This document shows positions 28,665 to 36,627 of a DNA stretch of 64,000 nt, one piece after another. The DNA is taken from assembly GCF_004359985.1 (NCBI RefSeq), contig NZ_SMRO01000003.1:790206-854205 (forward strand). Reading direction: 5' to 3'. The DNA comes from Paraburkholderia flava. GTDB lineage: Bacteria; Pseudomonadota; Gammaproteobacteria; Burkholderiales; Burkholderiaceae. Every line of letters begins with the position of its first letter. The first letter of the stretch is position 1. The notes beneath the pieces are model-generated. The model was not told where the DNA came from and did no database searches. It was given only the letters and a program-made list of their open reading frames with translations. The position numbers were made by a program, and so were the translations under genes.

Positions 28665-29528
28665 ATGTCTACTACTCATCAACAGGCGCTGCCTTCGGGC
28701 CTCGACGCCGCGTCGCTCGCGCAGGTCGAGCGCATCGCGCAGCAGCGCATCCGTCGCCGCCATGCACTCGTGATCACACTGCGGATCGTCGTGCTGGTCG
28801 TCGTGCTCGGCGGCTGGGAACTGTCCGCGCGCCTCAAGTGGATCGATCCGTTCTTCTTCTCGATGCCGACCGCGATTTTCGACCAGATCGTCGACTGGTT
28901 CGTGAACGGTACGTCGCAAGGACCGTTGCTCACGCAGGTGTGGGTGACGCTCGAGGAAACCGGGATCGGCTTCATCATCGGTTCGATCGGCGGCGTGTTC
29001 TGCGGGATCGTGCTCGGCCGCAACAAGCTGCTGTCCGACGTGTTCAGCCTGTACATCAAGATCGCGAATTCGATTCCGCGCGTCGTGCTCGGCTCGGTGT
29101 TCGTGATTGCGCTCGGGCTCGGGATGGCATCGAAGGTCGCGCTCGCCGTCGTGATGGTGTTCTTCGTCGTGTTCGCGAATGCGTTCCAGGGCGTGCGCGA
29201 AGCGGACCGCTACATGATCGCGAACGCGCAGATTCTCGGTGCGTCGCGTCGTCAGGTGACGACGTCGGTGGTGATTCCGTCGGCGCTCAGCTGGATTCTC
29301 GCGAGCCTGCACGTGAGCTTCGGCTTCGCGCTGGTCGGCGCGGTGGTCGGTGAATTTCTCGGCTCGAAGCAGGGTATCGGTCTGCTGATCTCGACCGCGC
29401 AGGGCGCGTTCAACGCGAGCGGCGTGTTCGCGGCGATGATCGTGCTGGCGGTCGTCGCGCTCGCGGCGGACTATCTGCTGACTGCTGTCGAGAACCGGCT
29501 GTTGAAGTGGCGGCCGACGGCGGTGTAG
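28665..29528 (+). CDS. ABC transporter permease (SsuC/TauC-like)
   Basis: A 287-residue permease. Hydrophobic segments occur near residues 28-48, 95-118, 125-150, 165-185, 215-240 and 255-275. The cytoplasmic coupling loop is ANAQILGASRRQVTTSVVIP near residue 185, a BPD_transp_1 EAA loop. ATG 28665 is preceded by AGGAACC. It completes the SBP-ATPase-permease importer and is followed by a terminator. Confidence 0.88.
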   Translation: MSTTHQQALPSGLDAASLAQVERIAQQRIRRRHALVITLRIVVLVVVLGGWELSARLKWIDPFFFSMPTAIFDQIVDWFVNGTSQGPLLTQVWVTLEETGIGFIIGSIGGVFCGIVLGRNKLLSDVFSLYIKIANSIPRVVLGSVFVIALGLGMASKVALAVVMVFFVVFANAFQGVREADRYMIANAQILGASRRQVTTSVVIPSALSWILASLHVSFGFALVGAVVGEFLGSKQGIGLLISTAQGAFNASGVFAAMIVLAVVALAADYLLTAVENRLLKWRPTAV

Positions 29529-29562
29529 CTGGGCGGCACCTTCTCACCGATTGTGCAAAAAC

Positions 29563-29588
29563 AAAAGCGCCCTGCGGGGCGCTTTTTT
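29563..29588 (+). terminator. Terminator of the ABC importer operon
   Basis: The stem GCGCCC (29567-29572) pairs with GGGCGC (29577-29582) through a TGCG loop and extends with AAA/TTT. It is followed by a T-run to 29588. Confidence 0.88.
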
Positions 29589-29728
29589 ATTTGCTAACGG
29601 AGTGCCTCGATACACATTACATTTCTCGTTATTTTGCTTTCGATATGGTAAAAATCACGGGCTCGCGGGCGTTTCGCGATGCCCCGGCAAAAGTCGAACA
29701 ACTCACCACCTCCGAGAGCACGATACCC

Positions 29729-30514
29729 ATGAAAACTTCCCGCCCGTTGAGCCCGTTGCGCCTGCTACTCATTCCCGCCGCCGCTGCACTGGCCGGCACG
29801 TTCGCCGCGTGTTCGTCGGTCGGCGGCATCGATCCGAACGCGCTGATCCAGACCGGCCAGAAGGTCACGCAGGCCGCGTCGCTGTCCGACGGCGACGTCC
29901 GCACGCTGTCCGACAAGTCGTGCGCGCAGATGGACGCGCAAAGCCAGATCGCGCCCGCGAACAGCAAGTACACGAAGCGCCTGAACAAGATCGCCGCACA
30001 ACTGGGCAGCGACATCAACGGCGTGCCGGTCAACTACAAGGTCTACATCACGAAGGACGTCAACGCGTGGGCGATGGCGAACGGCTGCGTGCGTGTCTAT
30101 AGCGGGTTGATGGATCTGATGAACGACAACGAAGTGCGCGGCGTCGTCGGTCACGAGATGGGCCACGTTGCGCTCGGCCATACGAAGAAGGCGATGCAGG
30201 TCGCGTACGCGACGGAGGCGGCGCGCTCGGTGGCATCGTCGGCGGGCGGGATTGCCGGGGCGCTGTCGAGTTCGCAGCTCGGCGATCTCTCCGAGAAGTT
30301 CGTCAATGCGCAGTTCTCGCAAACCCAGGAATCGGCCGCCGACGACTATTCGTTCGACGTCCAGAAGAAGAAAGGCCTCGATCCGTCGGGCCTCGTCAGC
30401 GCGTTCAACAAGCTCGCGAAGCTCGACGGCGGCAAGTCCAGCATGATGAGTTCGCACCCGGCGTCGCCGGATCGGGCGAAGCATATCGAAGAGCGGCTCG
30501 CGTCGAACCAGTAA
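29729..30514 (+). CDS. M48 family metalloprotease, lipoprotein (LoiP/YggG-like)
   Basis: A 261-residue zinc protease. The N-terminus has a lipoprotein signal: hydrophobic stretch LLLIPAAAALAG followed by the lipobox ending FAAC near residue 30. The zinc site is VVGHEMGHVALGH near residue 145, with the third ligand Glu in QESAADDYSFD near residue 205. This layout matches outer-membrane-associated M48 peptidases such as E. coli LoiP that take part in envelope quality control. ATG 29729 opens the signal peptide; longer in-frame readings would mask it. A GC-rich bidirectional terminator follows. Confidence 0.9.
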   Translation: MKTSRPLSPLRLLLIPAAAALAGTFAACSSVGGIDPNALIQTGQKVTQAASLSDGDVRTLSDKSCAQMDAQSQIAPANSKYTKRLNKIAAQLGSDINGVPVNYKVYITKDVNAWAMANGCVRVYSGLMDLMNDNEVRGVVGHEMGHVALGHTKKAMQVAYATEAARSVASSAGGIAGALSSSQLGDLSEKFVNAQFSQTQESAADDYSFDVQKKKGLDPSGLVSAFNKLAKLDGGKSSMMSSHPASPDRAKHIEERLASNQ

Positions 30515-30540
30515 CGCGCACTGAATCTGCGGCGGGATAA

Positions 30541-30579
30541 AAAAACGCGCGCTCCGGCCGATGCCGGAGCGCGCGTTTT
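30541..30579. terminator. Bidirectional terminator between the M48 protease and the glutamate-synthase-like gene
   Basis: A perfect 13-bp GC-rich stem (30546-30558 with 30563-30575) has loop CGAT and flanking A and T runs. It serves two convergent genes. Confidence 0.88.
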
Positions 30580-30602
30580 CGTTTCCTGAGCGACGCTTGA
30601 CG

Positions 30603-32213
30603 CTATGCGGCCGCAGGCACCGTCGCGGCCGCGAACGAATCGCTGCGCGCGACCGGCCACCAGCGTTCGTACAGCGTATAGCGGTAGGTCCCGTTGATCA
30701 GATCGTTCGGTTCCAGGTATTTCAGCAGATCCGACATCAGCCGGACCTCGTGCGACGACACGCGCCGGACGATGTGATGCGCGCGCAGATCCGACGGATC
30801 GTGCAGCCCGGCCGCCTGAACGATTTCCTGCAGCGCGTGCAGCGTGTTGTGATGGAAGCTGAATACGCGGTCCGACTTGTCGGGCACGACGAGCGCGCGT
30901 TGACGCACCGGGTCCTGGGTCGCGACGCCGGTCGGGCAGCGGCCCGTGTGGCACGTCTGCGCCTGGATGCAGCCCACCGCGAACATGAAGCCGCGCGCCG
31001 CGTTGACCCAGTCCGCGCCGATCGCGAGCGTCTTCGCGATGTCGAACGCGGTGATCATCTTGCCGCTCGCGCCGATGCGGATCTTGTCGCGCAGCCCGAT
31101 GCCGACGAGCGTGTTGTGCACCAGCAGCAGCCCTTCCTGCAGCGGCACGCCGACGTGATCGGTGAATTCGAGCGGCGCCGCGCCGGTGCCGCCTTCCGCA
31201 CCGTCGACGACGATGAAGTCCGGCAGGATGCCCGTCTCGAGCATCGCTTTGGCAATGCCGAAGAATTCCCACGGATGGCCGATACACAGCTTGAAGCCGG
31301 TCGGCTTGCCGCCGGACAGGTTCCGCAGACGCTCGACGAATTCGAGCAGACCGCGCGGCGTCGAGAACTCCGAATGCGTCGCGGGCGAGATGCAGTCGCG
31401 GCCCATCGGGACGCCGCGCGTCTCGGCGATCTCGGGCGTGATCTTCGCGGCCGGCAGCACGCCGCCGTGACCCGGCTTCGCGCCTTGCGACAGCTTCACC
31501 TCGATCATCTTCACCTGCGGCTCGTGCGCCTGCTTCGAGAACTTCTCGGGGTTGAAGGTGCCGTCGTCGTTGCGGCATCCGAAGTAACCGGATGCGATTT
31601 CCCAGATGATGTCGCCGCCATGCTGACGGTGATACTTCGACATCGAGCCTTCACCGGTGTCGTGCGCGAAGTTGCCTTTCTTCGCGCCCAGGTTGAGCGC
31701 CATGATCGCGTTCGCCGACAGCGAACCGAAGCTCATCGCCGACACGTTGAAGATCGACATCGAGTACGGCTGTTCGCGCGTCCCGCCGACGAGCACGCGG
31801 AAGTCGTGGCCGTCGATCTTCGTCGGCGCGAGCGAATGGCTGATCCATTCGTGTCCGACCGCTTTCACGTCCAACTCCGTGCCATATGGCCGGCTGTCGA
31901 CGTCGTTTTTCGCGCGCTGGTAGACGATGCTGCGCTGTGCGCGCGAGAACGGTTTTTCGTCGGTGTCGTCTTCGATGAAGTACTGACGGATTTCCGGGCG
32001 GATGAATTCGAACAGGAAGCGGAAGTGCCCCCACAGCGGGTAATTGCGCAGGATCGCGTGACGTTCCTGCGTCAGATCGAAGAGGCCGAGTGCGACGAGC
32101 AGCACCGGCACGACGATCCAGAACCACGACAGGTGATGCGTAGCGGCGAGCGCCGCGCAGGCGACGAGCAGCAGCACCGCGCACCACATCGCCAGATAGC
32201 GTCGATAAAACAT
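30603..32213 (-). CDS. FMN-binding glutamate synthase family protein, membrane-anchored
   Basis: A 536-residue orphan version of the GltB central and FMN domains. Two hydrophobic segments at the N-terminus (about 7-25 and 28-45) anchor it to the membrane. The FMN/2-oxoglutarate barrel shows GAKPGHGGVLPAAKIT and VVDGAEGGTGAAP. The 3Fe-4S cysteine cluster is visible as VGCIQAQTCHTGRCPTGVA near residue 410. There is no N-terminal amidotransferase and no GltD partner nearby, so ammonia-dependent glutamate synthesis or another flavin reaction is possible. Family annotation is firm; the physiological role is not. Confidence 0.88.
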   Translation of the reverse strand: MFYRRYLAMWCAVLLLVACAALAATHHLSWFWIVVPVLLVALGLFDLTQERHAILRNYPLWGHFRFLFEFIRPEIRQYFIEDDTDEKPFSRAQRSIVYQRAKNDVDSRPYGTELDVKAVGHEWISHSLAPTKIDGHDFRVLVGGTREQPYSMSIFNVSAMSFGSLSANAIMALNLGAKKGNFAHDTGEGSMSKYHRQHGGDIIWEIASGYFGCRNDDGTFNPEKFSKQAHEPQVKMIEVKLSQGAKPGHGGVLPAAKITPEIAETRGVPMGRDCISPATHSEFSTPRGLLEFVERLRNLSGGKPTGFKLCIGHPWEFFGIAKAMLETGILPDFIVVDGAEGGTGAAPLEFTDHVGVPLQEGLLLVHNTLVGIGLRDKIRIGASGKMITAFDIAKTLAIGADWVNAARGFMFAVGCIQAQTCHTGRCPTGVATQDPVRQRALVVPDKSDRVFSFHHNTLHALQEIVQAAGLHDPSDLRAHHIVRRVSSHEVRLMSDLLKYLEPNDLINGTYRYTLYERWWPVARSDSFAAATVPAAA

Positions 32214-32394
32214 GGGGACTCCCTTGCAGTGAGTCCCCGCGGCGGGATCGTTACGCTCGGGTGCGGAAGGGATCCGCTGCGGGGGAAACGGATAACTGCG
32301 TTTGTTATAAAGGTGCTGCTTGCCTGTGTTGCGCGCGGGCTTGCGTGGCCCTGTTGAACCGTTGGCCGTTGCGTGCAGCGGACCGCGTAACGCT

Positions 32395-33540
32395 TCAGCG
32401 TGCGCTGAGCAAGGCGGCCTGCTGCGGTCGACGCGCTACAGGCTGTGAGGTTACCGCATGCTCGATGATGCCGCCTCCGAGGCAGACATCGCCATCGTAG
32501 AGCACCGCCGATTGCCCCGGTGTGACAGCCCATTGGGCGTCGTCGAAATGGAGTTCGAAGTTGCCTGGGGTTGAGGCTACTTCTCTAAACGTGCATGCCG
32601 CGTCGGCCTGGCGGTAGCGGGTTTTCGCGCCGCACGGATGGCCTTCGGCGGGCGGCTCGCCTGCGACCCAGCTCGGGTTGCCCGCGACGAGCGTGCGGCT
32701 CAGCAGCCACGGATGATCGTGGCCCTGTGCGACGTACAGCGTGTTCGACGGAATGTCCTTGCCCGCGACGAACCACGGTTCGCCGCTGCCTTCCTTGCTG
32801 CCGCCGAGGCCGATGCCCTTGCGCTGACCGAATGTATAGAACGCGAGGCCGATATGCTCGCCGACGCGTTCGCCGTCCGGTGTTTTCATCGGACCTGGCT
32901 GGGTCGGCAGATAGCGGTTCAGGAAGTCGCGGAACGGCCGTTCGCCGATAAAGCAGATGCCCGTCGAATCCTTCTTCTTCGCGTTCGGCAGCCCGATCTG
33001 TTCGGCGATTTCGCGCACCTTCGTCTTCGGGATTTCGCCGAGCGGGAACATCGTGCGCGACAGTTGCGACTGATTCAGGCGATGCAGGAAGTACGACTGA
33101 TCTTTCGTGTGATCGGTTGCCTTGAGCAGTTCGAAGCGACCGTCGCGTTCGCGCACGCGCGCGTAGTGGCCGGTGGCGATGGTTTCCGCGCCGAGCGACA
33201 TTGCGTGATCGAGGAACGCCTTGAACTTGATTTCGGCGTTGCACAGCACGTCCGGATTCGGTGTGCGGCCGGCCGAGTATTCGCGCAGGAATTCGGCGAA
33301 CACGCGGTCCTTGTATTCGGCGGCGAAGTTGACGGCTTCGACGTCGATGCCGATCAGATCGGCGACCGAGACGACGTCGATCCAGTCTTCGCGGGTCGAG
33401 CAGTATTCGCTGTCGTCGTCGTCTTCCCAGTTTTTCATGAAGAGACCGACGACGTCGTGCCCCTGCTCCTTGAGCAGCCACGCGGTCACCGACGAATCGA
33501 CGCCGCCCGACATACCTACTACGACTTTCTGCTTGCTCAT
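32395..33540 (-). CDS. mnmA: tRNA-specific 2-thiouridylase MnmA
   Basis: A 381-residue enzyme that adds sulfur at C2 of wobble U34 in tRNA-Lys, Glu and Gln. The PP-loop [13 protein letters not shown] at residues 7-19 binds ATP. The two catalytic cysteines are in [15 protein letters not shown] near residue 100 and in STGICFIGE near residue 200. ATG 33540 overlaps the stop of the upstream NUDIX gene (ATGA), so the pair is coupled. The extra N-terminal reading from 33696 is Arg-rich and comes from overlap with the NUDIX gene. Confidence 0.95.
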   Translation of the reverse strand: MSKQKVVVGMSGGVDSSVTAWLLKEQGHDVVGLFMKNWEDDDDSEYCSTREDWIDVVSVADLIGIDVEAVNFAAEYKDRVFAEFLREYSAGRTPNPDVLCNAEIKFKAFLDHAMSLGAETIATGHYARVRERDGRFELLKATDHTKDQSYFLHRLNQSQLSRTMFPLGEIPKTKVREIAEQIGLPNAKKKDSTGICFIGERPFRDFLNRYLPTQPGPMKTPDGERVGEHIGLAFYTFGQRKGIGLGGSKEGSGEPWFVAGKDIPSNTLYVAQGHDHPWLLSRTLVAGNPSWVAGEPPAEGHPCGAKTRYRQADAACTFREVASTPGNFELHFDDAQWAVTPGQSAVLYDGDVCLGGGIIEHAVTSQPVARRPQQAALLSAR

Positions 33541-34064
33541 GAGATGCCTGACTTGTTGCCTGACTCGTTGCCTGATTTGCTTGATGCGGGTGGTGCGACC
33601 GCGTGCGTGTGCACGAGATCGAGCGGAAACCGTCGGCCCGCGAGGTAGTCGTCGACGCAGCGCATCACGAGTGGTGTGCGATGTCGGTCGGGGCATGCGC
33701 GGAGCTCGTCTGCTGTTAGCCAGACGGTGCGGACGATGTCCGGGTCGAGGGCTCTATTTACGATCTGTTCGTTTGCCTGTCCGCAAAATGTGAATCGCAG
33801 GTACGTGGTGCCGGTACCTTCGTTTTTTGCCGATGGCTCGAAGTGCGTCATGTAGATGCCTACTAGCGCGTTCGGCTCGAACGGGTGAGCCGTTTCTTCG
33901 AGCGTTTCGCGGATGGCTGCTTCGATTAGCGTTTCGCCTGCTTCCAGATGCCCAGCGGGCTGATTTAGCCGTAGCCCTGCGGCCGTGTGTTCCTCGACCA
34001 GCAGGAAGCGGCCATCGCGCTCGATGACGGCTGCGACTGTTACATGAGGTGCCCAAGTTTCCAT
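33537..34064 (-). CDS. NUDIX hydrolase (NudJ-like)
   Basis: A 175-residue NUDIX enzyme. The Nudix box is [20 protein letters not shown] followed by T, matching GX5EX7REUXEEXGU with A/T at the last positions. The N-terminus [20 protein letters not shown] and coupling to mnmA match the NudJ arrangement, a thiamine-pyrophosphate/nucleotide phosphatase seen next to mnmA in proteobacteria. The substrate is not provable here. ATG 34064 is the family-like start; a longer frame continues into repeat DNA and is ignored. The C-terminal tail is Ser/Gly/Asn-rich. Confidence 0.88.
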   Translation of the reverse strand: METWAPHVTVAAVIERDGRFLLVEEHTAAGLRLNQPAGHLEAGETLIEAAIRETLEETAHPFEPNALVGIYMTHFEPSAKNEGTGTTYLRFTFCGQANEQIVNRALDPDIVRTVWLTADELRACPDRHRTPLVMRCVDDYLAGRRFPLDLVHTHAVAPPASSKSGNESGNKSGIS

Positions 34065-34205
34065 GGGGTGGGATTTTAGCTGGTTTGGGTTTTCGTTGTT
34101 TTTTACTGGATTTTTGACGGTTGTTATGAGGCTTCTATGCTGTTTTCGGGATTTGGGGTGCTTTGGACTCGTTCTTGGTTTTGCGTTGCCGGCGGCTGCG
34201 ATTTG
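34065..34205. other. G/T-rich flank left of the inverted repeat
   Basis: This 141-bp stretch is strongly enriched in G and T on the plus strand, which means an A/C-rich 5' leader for the minus-strand NUDIX transcript. It mirrors the A/C-rich stretch at 34825-35030. No promoter can be placed with confidence. Confidence 0.55.
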
Positions 34206-34384
34206 GCGCCTCGCGGCGCGAGCGTTGCCCCTGTGCGGGGCGGCACCTACTTTTCTTTGCCGCGGCAAAGAAAAGTAGGCAAAAGAAAGCCGCTGAAACG
34301 AAGCTTCTCCTTTCCGTGTGCAGCCCCAGTGGCACTCGCCTAAGTGGACACCACGTTCACCCCGGGCAGTGGTCCGAGACGAGA
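34206..34384 (+). repeat. Left arm of a long nested inverted repeat
   Basis: A 179-bp arm matches the reverse complement of 34646-34824 over its full length without gaps; by hand alignment I count about 11 mismatches. It contains smaller dyads: CCCC/GGGG around 34231 and the 34-bp perfect palindrome at 34246-34279. I recall similar AAAGAAAAGTAGG-type intergenic repeats in Paraburkholderia genomes, but copy number cannot be tested here. The short ORFs across it are judged spurious. Confidence 0.9.
34246..34279. repeat. 34-bp perfect palindrome in the left arm
   Basis: The half-site CCTACTTTTCTTTGCCG (34246-34262) is followed directly by its exact complement, centred on CCGCGG with no loop. 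The identical palindrome recurs at 34751-34784. Confidence 0.93.
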
Positions 34385-34645
34385 TCGTCTCCCGGATCGC
34401 AAACCGGAGTGACAAAGCGCCCGCACATCCCGCGGCGCACTGGCGTGCGCGCGGATCGGTCTGCATGGGAAACCATTGGGCATTCACGACACTTAGGGGA
34501 AATTCCTTCGTGCTCGCCCGCAGCACCCACTCCCCCACGGAACCCGTAGCCAGCGCGCACAGCTCGAGGGGTTATGCCCCTCGGCGGCGCAGCCCGCCGG
34601 ACCGGATGACTGCCTTGTCACGAAGATAAGCGGCGCGAGGGCGGG
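34385..34645. other. 261-bp spacer of the inverted repeat
   Basis: There is no supported gene. One hairpin with a 7-bp stem CGAGGGG/CCCCTCG spans 34565-34583. ORFs in both directions continue from the arms into this spacer but lack a ribosome-binding site and family resemblance. Flanking direct repeats typical of a transposed element are not visible. Confidence 0.6.
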
Positions 34646-34824
34646 TCTCGTCTCGGACCACTGGCCAGAGTGAGCGTGGTGTCCATTTAGGCGAGTGCCA
34701 CTGGGGTAGCGCACGGAAAGGAGAAGCTTCGTCTCAGCGGCTTTCTTTTGCCTACTTTTCTTTGCCGCGGCAAAGAAAAGTAGGTGCCGCCCCGCACAGG
34801 GGCAACGCCTGCGCCGCGAGGCGC
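34646..34824 (-). repeat. Right arm of a long nested inverted repeat
   Basis: A 179-bp partner of 34206-34384 in opposite orientation. The pair would give a hairpin or cruciform with a 261-nt loop in single-stranded form. Mismatches are concentrated near the loop-proximal end, and the outer end carrying the small palindrome is almost identical. Confidence 0.9.
34751..34784. repeat. 34-bp perfect palindrome in the right arm
   Basis: Identical copy of the palindrome at 34246-34279, also centred on CCGCGG. Because it is self-complementary, both copies read the same on either strand, so each arm can fold by itself or pair with the other. Confidence 0.93.
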
Positions 34825-35150
34825 GAATCAGCACCGCCGCGCGGAAAAACCAAAAAGCACACGCAAGAAAAAGCCAACAACAAAAGCAAACATCAACCCC
34901 AAGCCACGACATGCAACCCCCCACCGCATAGCGAAACCCCTAACCCCGATCCAGAACAAAAAATAATAAAAACACCTCTAATCAATACAAAAACCAACAA
35001 CAGTCCCCACCAAAACAGTACTTATTACTGGGGCCTGCACAGGCAGACAATCGGTTACAGTGACGCGTTAGCTTAGCCATTGCACCAGCAGGCCGGCGTG
35101 CCTCGTCGGCAAAACTCGAAGCAAAACACGAAGTCGAGGAGGATCCAACG
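34825..35150. other. A/C-rich gene-free leader region before pntAA
   Basis: From about 34845 to 35030 the plus strand consists almost only of A and C, a striking strand asymmetry. The pntAA leader lies here. A possible -10 TTACAGT near 35054 is weak. RBS GAGGAGG sits at 35137-35143, just before pntAA. No ORF is supported. Confidence 0.6.
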
Positions 35151-36290
35151 ATGCACATCGGAGTGCCAGCCGAGACGCGCGCGCATGAAACCCGCGTCGC
35201 CGCGACGCCCGAGACGGTCAAGAAGTACGTCGCCCAAGGCCATCGGGTCACGGTCCAGCAAGGTGCCGGAACCGGCGCCGCCTTTACCGACGAAGCCTTC
35301 GCCGCCGCAGGCGCCGAGCTTGTCGACGCGGCCACCGCGTTCGGCGCCGAACTCGTCCTGAAGGTCCAGTCACCCACCGACGCCGAACTGCCGCTCCTCA
35401 AACGCGGTGCCGTACTCGTCGGGATGCTCGAACCGTTTAATACGGAAAACTCATCAAAACTGGCCGCCGCCGGCGTCACCGCATTCGCGCTCGAAGCCGC
35501 GCCGCGCACGACACGCGCACAAAGCCTCGACGTGCTCAGCTCGCAGGCGAACATCGCGGGCTATAAGGCCGTGCTCGTCGCCGCCGCTCTCTATCCGCGC
35601 TTCATGCCGATGCTGATGACCGCAGCCGGCACCGTGAAAGCCGCGCGCGTGCTGATCCTCGGCGCGGGTGTCGCGGGGCTGCAGGCGATCGCGACCGCGA
35701 AGCGTCTCGGCGCGGTGATCGAAGCGTCCGACGTGCGTCCCGCGGTGAAAGAGCAGATCGAATCGCTCGGCGGGAAGTTTCTCGACGTGCCTTTTGAAAC
35801 CGACGAGGAACGCGAAGCAGCGCAGGGCGTCGGCGGCTATGCGCGGCCGATGCCGCCGAGCTGGCTCACGCGTCAGGCAGCGCTCGTCCACGAACGCGCG
35901 AAGCAGGCCGACATCGTGATCACCACCGCGCTGATTCCTGGCCGCGCCGCGCCGACGCTGATCTCGGTCGAGACCGTGCAGGCGATGAAGCCCGGCTCGG
36001 TGCTCGTCGATCTCGCCGCTGGACGCGGTGCCGAGTACGAAGGCCAGCGCGGCGGCAACTGTCCGCTCACCGTGGCCGACCAGGTCGTGACGCGGAACGG
36101 CGTGCAGATCGTCGGCTATACGAACCTCGCGTCGATGGTCGCCGCCGATGCGTCGTCGCTGTACGCGCGCAATCTGCTCGACTTCCTGAAGCTCATCGTC
36201 ACGAAGGAAGGCGTACTCAACATCGATCTCGCGGACGACATCGTCGCGGCCACGCTGCTGGCCCGCGACGGCGCCGTCACGCGCACCTAA
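35151..36290 (+). CDS. pntAA: NAD(P) transhydrogenase subunit alpha part 1 (domain I)
   Basis: A 379-residue NAD(H)-binding domain I of the proton-translocating transhydrogenase, facing the cytoplasm. It starts MHIGVPAET with the AlaDh/PNT N-terminal fold; the dinucleotide motif [20 protein letters not shown] begins near residue 165, and the mobile-loop region includes [12 protein letters not shown]. It ends without membrane segments; these are in the next gene. The alpha chain is split into two genes, common outside enterobacteria. RBS GAGGAGG is strong. Confidence 0.95.
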   Translation: MHIGVPAETRAHETRVAATPETVKKYVAQGHRVTVQQGAGTGAAFTDEAFAAAGAELVDAATAFGAELVLKVQSPTDAELPLLKRGAVLVGMLEPFNTENSSKLAAAGVTAFALEAAPRTTRAQSLDVLSSQANIAGYKAVLVAAALYPRFMPMLMTAAGTVKAARVLILGAGVAGLQAIATAKRLGAVIEASDVRPAVKEQIESLGGKFLDVPFETDEEREAAQGVGGYARPMPPSWLTRQAALVHERAKQADIVITTALIPGRAAPTLISVETVQAMKPGSVLVDLAAGRGAEYEGQRGGNCPLTVADQVVTRNGVQIVGYTNLASMVAADASSLYARNLLDFLKLIVTKEGVLNIDLADDIVAATLLARDGAVTRT

Positions 36291-36303
36291 CCAAGGAACG
36301 GCG

Positions 36304-36627
36304 ATGGAAATCATCAACCACACCGTCATCAATCTGATCATCTTCGTGCTGGCGATCTACGTCGGCTACCACGTCGTCTGGAACGTCACGCCCGCGCTGC
36401 ACACGCCGCTGATGGCGGTGACCAACGCGATCTCGGCGATCGTGATCGTCGGTGCGATGCTGGCTGCCGGGCTCACAGTCGGCGGGCCGGGCAAGTTCTT
36501 CGGCACGCTCGCGGTATTGCTCGCGGCGGTCAACGTGTTCGGCGGGTTTCTCGTCACGCGGCGAATGCTCGAGATGTTCCGCAAGAAAGAACCGAAGAAG
36601 CTCGCGAACACGAAGGAGGGCGCGTAA
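36304..36627 (+). CDS. pntAB: NAD(P) transhydrogenase subunit alpha part 2
   Basis: A 107-residue membrane protein with three or four hydrophobic helices (about 8-28, 35-60, 62-85). It corresponds to the membrane part of E. coli PntA, domain II alpha. [20 protein letters not shown] starts it. It sits 13 bp after pntAA and directly before pntB (stop and start adjacent), so the three form one operon and one complex. Confidence 0.94.
   Translation: MEIINHTVINLIIFVLAIYVGYHVVWNVTPALHTPLMAVTNAISAIVIVGAMLAAGLTVGGPGKFFGTLAVLLAAVNVFGGFLVTRRMLEMFRKKEPKKLANTKEGA

Noticed and set aside
34163..34924. ORFs across the inverted repeat on both strands, sharing an AAAKKSRQKKAAETK-like peptide
   Set aside because: The shared peptide arises because the arms are inverted copies. 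There is no RBS, and the frames continue into unrelated spacer sequence, so I treat them as non-coding repeat DNA.
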